From positions 357,501-421,500 of the forward strand of contig NZ_UGOA01000001.1 of NCBI RefSeq assembly GCF_900452385.1: 64,000 bases of DNA. Direction: 5' to 3'. Under the pieces are notes generated by a model. The model was not told the DNA's origin, searched no databases, and saw nothing but the letters and a program-made list of their open reading frames with translations. A program made the position numbers and the translations under genes. Below, piece after piece: positions 32,883-40,897 of this stretch (position 1 is the stretch's first letter; the number at the start of each line of letters is the position of its first letter). The stretch comes from Legionella donaldsonii. GTDB lineage: Bacteria; Pseudomonadota; Gammaproteobacteria; Legionellales; Legionellaceae.

Positions 32883-33305
32883 ATGATTTATCCAATTAGT
32901 TATGAAGCAAATCCAAAATTTGAAGATATACAACTATTAAATGATGGCATTATGGAACAGGCTAAGAAGAAAAAAGGTATGAAACAACTTGATTTCTTTG
33001 CATTTTTTATGCGTGACGAGGACGGCAATATTGTGGGGGGATGTGCTGGTGATAACCTGTACGGTGGGTTATTTGTTGGCCAGCTATGGGTACAAGAACA
33101 GTTAAGAGGCATGGGTTATGGTACCAAGTTAATGCACAGAGCAGAAGAGCTGGCAAGAAGAAGTGCATGTAATTTTATGGCAGTAAATACCTTCGATTGG
33201 GAAGCGCTTGAATTTTATAAGAAGCTTGGATTTTATGTGGAATTCGAACGAAAAGGCTTTGAAAAGAATTCGATATTTTATTTTCTTCGCAAGGAGTTAA
33301 GCTGA
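32883..33305 (+). CDS. GNAT-family N-acetyltransferase
   Basis: The 140-aa protein has the acetyl-CoA binding motif A (LWVQEQLRGMGYGTKLMHRA, residues about 69-88) with the R/Q-x-x-G-x-G pattern, followed by FYKKLGF, the typical motif B. AGAGGAATTAAGA precedes the ATG. It stands alone. Substrate is unknown; related small GNATs acetylate antibiotics, peptides or polyamines. Confidence 0.8.
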   Translation: MIYPISYEANPKFEDIQLLNDGIMEQAKKKKGMKQLDFFAFFMRDEDGNIVGGCAGDNLYGGLFVGQLWVQEQLRGMGYGTKLMHRAEELARRSACNFMAVNTFDWEALEFYKKLGFYVEFERKGFEKNSIFYFLRKELS

Positions 33306-33357
33306 CAGGGAGATAGAAGAGTGAGTGCGTATAGCCACACACTCTCCAATCACAAAG

Positions 33358-33840
33358 TTAGAATGGTATATCGTCGTCCAATTCATCAAAAGCATCTTGC
33401 GCTGCCTGAGCAGACTGAGCTGCTGGTTGTGGTTTACGCGCTGGACTACCTTGCTGCTGTTGGGCTGGAGGAGGTGACATCTCGTCATAATTACCTGAGT
33501 TGCCTTTGCTATCTAACATTTGAATATCAGTGGCTACGATTTCAGTCGTATAGCGATCTTGCCCTTGCTGATCTTGCCATTTACGGGTACGTAAACTGCC
33601 TTCAACATAGAGTTTGGAACCCTTACGTACATACTCACCAGCGATTTCGCCTAAGCGATTAAAACAGACGACACGATGCCATTCTGTACGCTCTTGCTTG
33701 TCACCGGTTTGTTTATCTTTCCAGGTTTCACTGGTAGCTAAGGATAAGGTTGTTACTGCGTTACCATTGGGCATGTATCTAACTTCAGGATCCAAACCAA
33801 CGTTACCGACCAAGATGACTTTATTAATCCCACGGGCCAT
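33358..33840 (-). CDS. ssb: Single-stranded DNA-binding protein
   Basis: SSB coats single-stranded DNA in replication and repair. The 160-aa protein has an OB-fold domain at residues 1-110 (starting [22 protein letters not shown]), a Gln/Pro/Ala-rich linker, and the acidic tip DDDIPF that recruits partner proteins. GGAG lies upstream of the ATG. Confidence 0.98.
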   Translation of the reverse strand: MARGINKVILVGNVGLDPEVRYMPNGNAVTTLSLATSETWKDKQTGDKQERTEWHRVVCFNRLGEIAGEYVRKGSKLYVEGSLRTRKWQDQQGQDRYTTEIVATDIQMLDSKGNSGNYDEMSPPPAQQQQGSPARKPQPAAQSAQAAQDAFDELDDDIPF

Positions 33841-33895
33841 TTTTTCTCCTGCGTGCGAAAGTTGTTAGACCAGTAATTATACCTAATCTAGGAGG

Positions 33896-33997
33896 AATCT
33901 AATAGTAAACAAATAGGAATCTAATGGTAATCTAATAGCAATCAAATAGGAATCAAAGTTATCTAATAGGTTATCTAATAGGTTATCTAACACTAAT
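33896..33997. repeat. Degenerate tandem repeat upstream of ssb
   Basis: The 167-bp gap between the MFS gene and ssb is largely built from variants of ATCTAATAGG. The clearest part is a 12-bp unit TTATCTAATAGG repeated two and a half times (33959-33990). Earlier copies drift (AATCTAATGG, AATCAAATAGG). The array could influence ssb expression. Confidence 0.8.
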
Positions 33998-34007
33998 TAG
34001 CAGTGAT

Positions 34008-35408
34008 CTATTTGCTGCCGTTTGGAGTAGCGAGTTGCTGTAATACTTTTTCAATGCTGCCACCTTGATAAATAGCTTTATCCAGGCGACAGTAGATCAC
34101 TTTTTCTTCCGGAGCTAGCATGATCTCTTTAATGCCTGGGAGTTTTTTAAGGTGTTGTATGAGTTCATCCTCCCCTCTTTTCAGATTCGCGGGGTAATTC
34201 ACAATGAGGGTTGATAAATAAGCATGGGGTTGCATAGAAAAAGAAATAAACAGCCACAGAAGTGCTAAAAGCCCATTGGTAAGAAAGATGCCTTTGTCAC
34301 CTGCCCATTGGTAAAGTAGTCCAGCTAGTGCCCCGCCGGCAAAGATACCTAAAAACTGACTGGAAGAATAAATGCCCATTGCAGTTCCTTTACTATTGGC
34401 GTCAGCTTGTTTAGACACCAGTGAGGGTAAACTTGCTTCGAGAATATTAAAGGCCAGAAAATAGGCAAGCATTAATGCAAACAGGGAGAGCCAATATTGG
34501 TTTGAGAACGCGAGGAGAAACTGGGTTAGGCTGGTAACTAATACGGAGCCTATGAAAACAGGCTTCATTTGCCGTTTTTTCTCGGCAAGTAAAATAAAAG
34601 GAACCATAAAAATAAAAGCGAAGATCATCAATGGCAAATAGAAGTGCCATTGATGTGTCAAATGGCCTTGCTTGAGTTGTTCCTGGAGCATCATGGGAAT
34701 GGCGTAAAAAGTCGCAGTTAAAATAAAATGCTGGAAAAAAATGCCCATATTGAGGCGCTGTAAATGCTTGTTATGGATAACCGCTTTGAACAGAGATGGG
34801 TTGGCTTCGCTATCGATATGAAATCGTTCTCTCTTCGGTGTTGGTATGACGCCATGAAGCAAAAATAAACCCAAGAAAGCCATTCCAGTGGTGAGATAGA
34901 AGATACCTGGTAAGCCATAATGATGAGTAATTGCTGGGCTAATTACCATAGCCAGGCTAAATGACAAGCCAATGGTCATTCCAATAACGGCCATCGCTTT
35001 TGTACGCTGTTCGTCGGGAGTCAGATCGGCGAGTAAGGCAATTAAAACGCTGCCAATTGCTCCGGTTCCTTGTAAAGTACGGGCAAGTATCATCATATAA
35101 ATTGAGTGACTCAAGGCACCAATGAGACTACCGCTGGCAAAGAGCAGTAACCCAATAGTTAATAGCGGCTTTCTCCCATAACGATCAGATAACATGCCGA
35201 AAGGCATTTGCAATAACCCTTGACTTAAACCATAGCTGCCTAGTGCCAAACCTATGAGAGCAGGCGTTGCTCCTTGAAGGTGAGCGGCAAAAACGGTAAA
35301 AACAGGAATTAACATAAATAATCCCAGCATGCGGAATGAAAAAATTGCTGCTATAGGTAAAACACTGTTGAACCAGGAGGAATGCTTCATTGATAATTGT
35401 ATGCCCAT
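34008..35408 (-). CDS. yajR: MFS transporter with C-terminal ferredoxin-like domain (YajR-like)
   Basis: The 466-aa protein has about twelve hydrophobic segments typical of a drug/H+ antiporter-like MFS protein. Motif A is seen as GMLSDRYGRKPLL near residues 73-85. After the last helix there is a soluble tail of about 65 residues (LSTLIVNYPANLKRG..., ending before ATPNGSK) that fits the YAM ferredoxin-like domain of E. coli YajR in length and placement. Substrate is unknown. Start could be six codons later. It lies upstream of ssb on the same strand, separated by the repeat array. Confidence 0.7.
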   Translation of the reverse strand: MGIQLSMKHSSWFNSVLPIAAIFSFRMLGLFMLIPVFTVFAAHLQGATPALIGLALGSYGLSQGLLQMPFGMLSDRYGRKPLLTIGLLLFASGSLIGALSHSIYMMILARTLQGTGAIGSVLIALLADLTPDEQRTKAMAVIGMTIGLSFSLAMVISPAITHHYGLPGIFYLTTGMAFLGLFLLHGVIPTPKRERFHIDSEANPSLFKAVIHNKHLQRLNMGIFFQHFILTATFYAIPMMLQEQLKQGHLTHQWHFYLPLMIFAFIFMVPFILLAEKKRQMKPVFIGSVLVTSLTQFLLAFSNQYWLSLFALMLAYFLAFNILEASLPSLVSKQADANSKGTAMGIYSSSQFLGIFAGGALAGLLYQWAGDKGIFLTNGLLALLWLFISFSMQPHAYLSTLIVNYPANLKRGEDELIQHLKKLPGIKEIMLAPEEKVIYCRLDKAIYQGGSIEKVLQQLATPNGSK

Positions 35409-35566
35409 AATACGATGTGCTGATGGTACAAAGTTAACGCCTGAGAGACAAGAATATCATAGATCTTGTTAATTAATTCGCTAAAAATAGAGCAATGATC
35501 GACTGCGATTGACAGACTATCTGATTCGCTGTAGTTTGAGGCATTTTTAAACGAGAGGAAAATGGA

Positions 35567-36322
35567 ATGGCTTTGCAGTTCGCCAATAGAGTAGCTTTAA
35601 TTACAGGCGGTGCGCGTGGTATTGGAAAGGCTACCGCATTGAAATTAGCGCAAGCTGGATGTGATATCGCTATTGTTTATTATAACAGTTCTGATGAAGC
35701 GCAAGCCTTGGTAACAGAACTACAAGGCTTAGGACGCAAAGCCATCGCTATACAAGCGAATGTTGCTGATCATCAATCGGTTAAAGAAATGTATACGAAA
35801 TTCCGCGAACATTTTAACCGGCTCGATTTCTTAATTAGTAATGCAGCGAGTGGTGTTTTAAAACCCGCGTTGAAAATGTCGACTAAACATTGGCGTTGGT
35901 GCATGGAAACGAATGCCTTGGCCCTGAATCATTTAGTATCAGAGGGACGGGAGTTGATGTCAGAGGGAGGTCGTGTGGTGGCCTTATCAAGCCTGGGGGC
36001 TGAACGAGCTATTCCTAATTATGCTTTCATTGGCGCGTCTAAGGCGGCGCTGGAAGCACTGGTACGTTCCCTGGCGCTTGAGCTTGCAGAATATGGTATC
36101 ACAGCAAATACGGTTTCAGCCGGGGTAGTTGACACGGACGCCTTAAAACATTTCCCTAACCGTGAGCAGCTGCTTGACGAATATCAAGCGCACTCCTTAT
36201 CGGCGCGACCATTAACACCCCAGGATGTAGCGAATGCGATTTATCTGCTCTGTTTACCTGAGGCAGCAATGATTAATGGGCATACCTTATTTGTTGATGC
36301 AGGATACAGTCGCGTAGGATAA
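35567..36322 (+). CDS. fabL: SDR-family enoyl-ACP reductase, FabL type
   Basis: The 251-aa short-chain dehydrogenase has the NADP-binding TGGARGIGK (residues 13-21). The catalytic Tyr152 and Lys159 are six residues apart (Y-x6-K), as in enoyl-ACP reductases, not Y-x3-K as in ketoreductases. NAASGVLKP (92-100) and DTDALKHFPNRE (189-200) are very close to what I recall of B. subtilis FabL. FabL reduces the enoyl-ACP double bond with NADPH in fatty acid elongation. It is near an AcpXL-type cluster, so it may supply that pathway. AGAGG precedes the ATG. Confidence 0.75.
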   Translation: MALQFANRVALITGGARGIGKATALKLAQAGCDIAIVYYNSSDEAQALVTELQGLGRKAIAIQANVADHQSVKEMYTKFREHFNRLDFLISNAASGVLKPALKMSTKHWRWCMETNALALNHLVSEGRELMSEGGRVVALSSLGAERAIPNYAFIGASKAALEALVRSLALELAEYGITANTVSAGVVDTDALKHFPNREQLLDEYQAHSLSARPLTPQDVANAIYLLCLPEAAMINGHTLFVDAGYSRVG

Positions 36323-36349
36323 ATGCCAAGCAGGCGTTATTAGTGACGT

Positions 36350-38056
36350 CTAAGGGACTTTACCGATACGCAGCAAGCCTATTGTTTCATCAAAAGGTTT
36401 TTCTGCCAGAGTTACCAGGCTCTGATTTTGTTGGTCAATGATAGTCAATAGCGTGATTAAACTATTCACCCCGTGGCAAACAGCATCTGTACGTATGCTT
36501 TGGCTGATAAAATCACGCATAAAACCACCAATGGCCTGCGAAGGATTTCGGATGTCATAACTATTCGCTTCCGTGTAAGCATTTTGCAATAGCCAGCGGG
36601 TAGTTAAGATAATCGCATCGCGGTATTGCTTACAATTAGACTTGCCTTGGTTAAGACAAGACTGATGTAATTCACCCATCACTTCATTAATCCAGCCATT
36701 GCCGCTTGTGGCCATCGTGTCAAGGTAGCGCCCATGGTTGTAAGCATCATTGGGATCATCGATCTGCCTTGCTAAAATCGCTGACGCAGTTTTGTCTATT
36801 ACTGCGCGATAAAGAGAACCGTTATTTATTTTACTGTAGTCGATTAATGCCATTAGAACCCAACTGGTCGATATGGTATTGGGGGCACGGAAATCATCAC
36901 CAACAAAATCACCTTGTTTATTTGCTGCAATAGTCATGTACTGTGCGATTTTACTGGCCGCATCATAATAACGTTCATCGTTGGTGATTAAGTAAAGGCG
37001 CGAAAGGGCGGAGAGTACTTGTCCTGAATAGAGAAAGGATTGTTTTTTGTTAAAACTCCAATTGTCTGCTTTGCAGCGCACCCCAGATATCACCTGCCCA
37101 TTATCCTTTATCATAGTTAATAACCAATCTCCCGCTCGTTTAGCGGCACTGAGATAAGCTTCCTCGTGATAAAAACGATAAAGTTCCAAGAGCGTAAAAA
37201 TCGTTTTGGACGTAGTGCCAACTGACAGAAAGCAAGTTTTTTCCTTGGTATTGATATCATAAGAATAATAAAAACTACCTGCCTGTTTTCCTTGTGTGAC
37301 TTGCATCCCGAGTAGGAAAGCAGCGATTGCCTTGAAGTGTTTTTCCAGCTGCGGATCTTGATTCAAACGGTAAATTTTCAAAAGGGTATATAAACTTGAA
37401 GCACTATAAATGGTGTGTAATTTGCTACTGCGTTTGTCTTCTGCTACATCGTATTTTTTATAAAAGCCATGCAATTGCGGATGCAGGTTGTTGAGTAGAT
37501 AATGTTGACTGGAATAAATCTGTTGTTTAATTAAATCGCTGTCTAAATAACGTATTACTACACGATTGCTTTGCAATTCCAATCCTTTTCCCTTGTCCTC
37601 AATGAAGGAATAATAACGGCGGGGTGGGTAGTCAAAAATAACCTGGAAGCGAAATGCAGCCAATTCTTTTGTACCAATAGGTTTTAAGCGGCTTTGTTCC
37701 AAAGCACGCTCTGTTGCTTTTGCAATCGTTTTGGATAACGAGGCTTCATTTGCGGTCCCCACACCGAGTTGTTGCCCTTGAAAATAGGCAATTACACTCA
37801 CATACCAGTATCTATGTGCATATTGTGCATCCCATCGTTTATCCAGTATTTGAGCATTTGGTAGAGGGGTATTAAAGAGCGTATAGGCTGCAATGGAGCG
37901 GACATACTGGATGACTGTGTCGCGAAACTCATTATTCTGTTGGTTGGCTGAGGGGAGAGTAATTGTTGGGCTGGATGGTAAAGCTGCGGCGGGTAAACTT
38001 TGTGTGAAAGGCAGCAAAACCAGGCTTAATAAGCTAGTTGTTATTATTTTATGCAT
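36350..38056 (-). CDS. Exported alpha/alpha-toroid-like protein of unknown function
   Basis: The 568-aa protein has a signal peptide (MHKIITTSLLSLVLLPFTQS, cut likely near residue 25). Residues about 40-190 form a mixed alpha/beta region with a faint likeness to AMMECR1-type folds. Residues about 200-540 show repeated helical pairs with aromatic and Gly-rich turns (LYTLLKIYRL, LLELYRFYHEEAYL, ALSRLYLITNDERYY), suggesting an alpha/alpha toroid as in six-hairpin glycosidases or N-acylglucosamine epimerases. No catalytic motif is certain. It lies opposite and between fabL and the acyl cluster. Confidence 0.5.
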   Translation of the reverse strand: MHKIITTSLLSLVLLPFTQSLPAAALPSSPTITLPSANQQNNEFRDTVIQYVRSIAAYTLFNTPLPNAQILDKRWDAQYAHRYWYVSVIAYFQGQQLGVGTANEASLSKTIAKATERALEQSRLKPIGTKELAAFRFQVIFDYPPRRYYSFIEDKGKGLELQSNRVVIRYLDSDLIKQQIYSSQHYLLNNLHPQLHGFYKKYDVAEDKRSSKLHTIYSASSLYTLLKIYRLNQDPQLEKHFKAIAAFLLGMQVTQGKQAGSFYYSYDINTKEKTCFLSVGTTSKTIFTLLELYRFYHEEAYLSAAKRAGDWLLTMIKDNGQVISGVRCKADNWSFNKKQSFLYSGQVLSALSRLYLITNDERYYDAASKIAQYMTIAANKQGDFVGDDFRAPNTISTSWVLMALIDYSKINNGSLYRAVIDKTASAILARQIDDPNDAYNHGRYLDTMATSGNGWINEVMGELHQSCLNQGKSNCKQYRDAIILTTRWLLQNAYTEANSYDIRNPSQAIGGFMRDFISQSIRTDAVCHGVNSLITLLTIIDQQNQSLVTLAEKPFDETIGLLRIGKVP

Positions 38057-38230
38057 TAATCAGAATCCTTGGGCGCTAAAAAAGCCGAGGGTTGCAAATA
38101 CTAGTTCCCAATTATGCTTCATTCTTTCTTTATTTTCATGCTAACGAAAAAAATTCTTATATTAACCCCCATGTTTGTATAAATGATATACATCTAATGT
38201 ATGTCGACGTAGCTGAGCGCTAAAAGTTTG

Positions 38231-38239
38231 TGATACAAT
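38231..38239 (+). promoter_or_regulatory. Extended -10 promoter candidate for the acyl cluster
   Basis: TGATACAAT is an extended -10 (TGN plus TACAAT) 40 nt before the acyl carrier protein start, with no good -35. Upstream in the same 222-bp gap is a small palindrome, ATACAT-CTA-ATGTAT (about 38189-38203), that could be an operator. Both are tentative. Confidence 0.4.
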
Positions 38240-38278
38240 CTGAAGTTTTTTGAACTAGCTGAGCTCTGAGGATAGAAC

Positions 38279-38692
38279 ATGAATGTAGATAGCGTATACC
38301 CCAAGGTGAGGGAAATTATCGCTGACGTACTGGTTATCGATGAAGAAGAAGTCTCTTTAAACAGTCGATTGATTGCTGATTTGGGTGCTGAATCTATCGA
38401 TTTTCTCGATTTGGTTTTTCAGTTAGAAAAAGAATTTGCTATCAAAATACCACGAGGTCAATTAGAGAAAAATGCTCGTGGCGATTTGGCGGAAGATGAA
38501 TTTGAGAAAGGTGGCGTGTTAACAGCACAAGGGATGCAGGCACTTAAAAATTATCTAAGTGAAGTCCCTGCTGAACATTTCAAGGCTAATATGAAGGTCA
38601 ATGAAATTCCTATGCTGTTTACGGTAGAAACCTTTTGTAAGCTGGTTGTTGTTGCTGTCAGCGAGCAGAACGCTTGTGAAACTGTCGCCTGA
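38279..38692 (+). CDS. acpXL: Long acyl carrier protein, AcpXL type
   Basis: The 137-aa protein carries the 4'-phosphopantetheine site DLGAESIDFLDLVFQLEKEF with Ser39. The run after Ser39 resembles rhizobial AcpXL ([20 protein letters not shown], from memory), the carrier for very long fatty acids of lipid A. It is about 45 residues longer than AcpXL, through an acidic insertion between helix II and the C-terminal helix (residues about 60-115). It overlaps the next gene by one base. The specific carrier role is inferred from motif and gene order. Confidence 0.75.
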   Translation: MNVDSVYPKVREIIADVLVIDEEEVSLNSRLIADLGAESIDFLDLVFQLEKEFAIKIPRGQLEKNARGDLAEDEFEKGGVLTAQGMQALKNYLSEVPAEHFKANMKVNEIPMLFTVETFCKLVVVAVSEQNACETVA

Positions 38693-39609
38693 TGCGCTTT
38701 CTATTTGTTGATAGAATCCTGCAATTGTCCCCTGGTGAAATGGTGCGGGGGGTAAAGCACATTACACAGGATGATACCTACCTTTGTCCAAGTGCTGAGG
38801 GCCCTCTCTGTTTTATGCCTTCTTTGATTGGCGAGACGTTGGGGCAGTTAGCAGCTTGGAATGCCATGTCTTTCAATGATTTCACATTAAGACCTGTTGC
38901 TGGGGTTGTAGCAAGCGCACGCTTGCATCGCCCTGCCTATGTCGGTGAAACGTTGTTGTTGGAGTCCTTTATTGAGCGTCTGGATGATGATGCTGTACAG
39001 TACCATAGCGTAGCTCGTGTTGGTGACGAAGTGATTTTCAATATTGATGGGGCTTTAGGGCCTATGCTGCCTATGGCAGATTTTATTGATCAGGATGAGG
39101 TGCGTCGTCAATTTAATGAGGTAAATAGACCCGGTGAATGGCCTCCGCAGAGTTTTGTTGAGGGGGCTGTTACCGAAAAACCTGATTCCACTGGTATTAC
39201 TGGGCTCCCTCGGTGTGTGGCTCCTATGTCGTTTGACCATATTCTGACTTCAGAGCCAGGTGTAAGCTTGAGTGCAATAAAATCTATCACTCGGGCTGCC
39301 CCTTATTTTCCAGATCATTTCCCCAACAAACCGGTTTTACCCCTGACTATTTTATTAGAGTGTAAATTGAATTTGGCGCAAGAATTTGTGCGACGTGCTT
39401 CCTTCTCTAATACCTATGTAGTCAGTGAATTCCGTAAAATTAAAATGAGTGGATTTGTTTACCCCGGAGACGTTCTAATCTGTTATGTCAAAGTCAAAGA
39501 GCAAGATGAACAACAATTGGTGTTAAGCTATCGCAGTGAAGTGGCTGGTAAACGAGTATGTGTTTTAGATGTAGTGATGAAGGCGAAAGGTACGAAACAT
39601 GAAAAATAG
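38692..39609 (+). CDS. Double-hotdog 3-hydroxyacyl-ACP dehydratase, FabZ-like
   Basis: The 305-aa protein is about twice the length of FabZ and appears to hold two hotdog domains. The second has the complete active-site motif HFPNKPVLPLTILLE (residues 209-223), with His209 and Glu223 at FabZ spacing. The first (residues about 1-130) has a similar start (FLFVDRILQL) and a helix with Glu48 but no HFP motif, so it is probably structural. It would remove water from 3-hydroxyacyl-ACP. It overlaps the following ketosynthase start by about 11 nt. Confidence 0.75.
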   Translation: MRFLFVDRILQLSPGEMVRGVKHITQDDTYLCPSAEGPLCFMPSLIGETLGQLAAWNAMSFNDFTLRPVAGVVASARLHRPAYVGETLLLESFIERLDDDAVQYHSVARVGDEVIFNIDGALGPMLPMADFIDQDEVRRQFNEVNRPGEWPPQSFVEGAVTEKPDSTGITGLPRCVAPMSFDHILTSEPGVSLSAIKSITRAAPYFPDHFPNKPVLPLTILLECKLNLAQEFVRRASFSNTYVVSEFRKIKMSGFVYPGDVLICYVKVKEQDEQQLVLSYRSEVAGKRVCVLDVVMKAKGTKHEK

Positions 39610-40897
39610 ACGTGTGGCAGTTACTGGTCTGGGAGTTGTATCGCCCTTAGGCAATGATGTGCAATCTACTTGGACAAATCTGCTGGCAGGTCAATCCGGT
39701 GTCGCTGAGATAAGACAATTTGATGCCAGTGCTTTTCCTACCTATATTGCAGCAGAAGTCAAAGGGTTTACATCAAATCTGGCTACTGGCGGGAAGCACA
39801 AGCGGTTTACCATGCCGTTTACCCAATATGCTCTGGATGCTGCACAGCAAGCCTTTGCAGATGCAGGAATTCGACCGGAAAAGCCGACTGCCAAGCGTTG
39901 GGGAGTGGTGACCGGAAGTGGAATGATGACTGCCGAATTTTCTTATCTGCAACGGTTTCAACAAACTTGCGCTACAACGGGTGAGATCGATTGGAGTCAA
40001 TTGCAGAATAATACCCAGGATTTTTATAGGTTGGTTGATTTTGGAAAAACAACCTCAAACTCCGGTTTGTCTTCGCTTATTCAGGAATTTGGTATTGAAG
40101 GTTTTGCAACGTCTGTGCATACAGCCTGCGCTTCTGGAGGACAGGCTTTAGGGCTAGCCATGCAAGTTATTCGCCGCGGTGAGGCTGATTTTATGTTGGC
40201 AGGTGGTTTTGATTCCATGATCAATCCTCTAGGCCTTTCCAGTTTCTGCCTGTTAGGCGCTTTATCTACTTATAATGAGACACCAACAACAGCAAGCAGG
40301 CCGTTTGATGGTACTCGTAATGGGTTTGTCCTCGGTGAGGGTGCAGCGTTCCTAATATTGGAAGAGTGGAGCAAGGCAAGGGCTCGCGGCGCAAAAATCT
40401 ATGCTGAATTGGCGGGGGAAGGCAACTCGTTAAGCTCTTATCGGATTACGGATTCCCATCCTAATGGCGATGGCGCTATCCAAGCGATTGAACGGGCTTT
40501 GCAAGATGCGGGTGTGCAAGCGAGTGATGTTGATTACATCAATGCACACGGAACCTCAACTAAAATGAATGATCTAAGTGAAACGAATGCAATTAAAGCC
40601 GTTTTTGGGGAACAGGCCTATCAATTACCAGTCAGCTCTACAAAAAGCCAGACAGGTCATTTGATTGCCGCTGCTGGGGCATTGGAAGCTGTCTTGTCTG
40701 TTTTATCGATTCAACATGCACAAGTTCCCAAAACAGCCAATTTAACGGTAGCCGATCCTGAGTGTAACCTGGATTATGTCGTTGATGGTCCACGCGAAAA
40801 ATCATTAGGTGTGGTACTATCCAATTCTTTTGGGTTTGGCGGTTCAAATAGCTGTTTGCTGTTCAAGCATCCCGAATTTGAAGGAGCTGGTAAATGA
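39599..40897 (+). CDS. 3-oxoacyl-ACP synthase, catalytically complete (FabF-like)
   Basis: The 432-aa beta-ketoacyl-ACP synthase has the full triad: Cys177 in HTACASGG, His317 in NAHGTSTKMND, and His354 in TKSQTGHLIAAAG. It extends acyl chains by decarboxylative condensation with malonyl-ACP. It overlaps the upstream dehydratase by 11 nt and the next ketosynthase by 4 nt. In rhizobial loci the paired FabF2XL and FabF1XL occupy these places. Confidence 0.85.
   Translation: MKNRRVAVTGLGVVSPLGNDVQSTWTNLLAGQSGVAEIRQFDASAFPTYIAAEVKGFTSNLATGGKHKRFTMPFTQYALDAAQQAFADAGIRPEKPTAKRWGVVTGSGMMTAEFSYLQRFQQTCATTGEIDWSQLQNNTQDFYRLVDFGKTTSNSGLSSLIQEFGIEGFATSVHTACASGGQALGLAMQVIRRGEADFMLAGGFDSMINPLGLSSFCLLGALSTYNETPTTASRPFDGTRNGFVLGEGAAFLILEEWSKARARGAKIYAELAGEGNSLSSYRITDSHPNGDGAIQAIERALQDAGVQASDVDYINAHGTSTKMNDLSETNAIKAVFGEQAYQLPVSSTKSQTGHLIAAAGALEAVLSVLSIQHAQVPKTANLTVADPECNLDYVVDGPREKSLGVVLSNSFGFGGSNSCLLFKHPEFEGAGK

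Noticed and set aside
33896..33997. Possible CRISPR array before ssb
   Set aside because: Units are 10-12 bp, degenerate and lack unique spacers of regular size; no cas genes are in the window.
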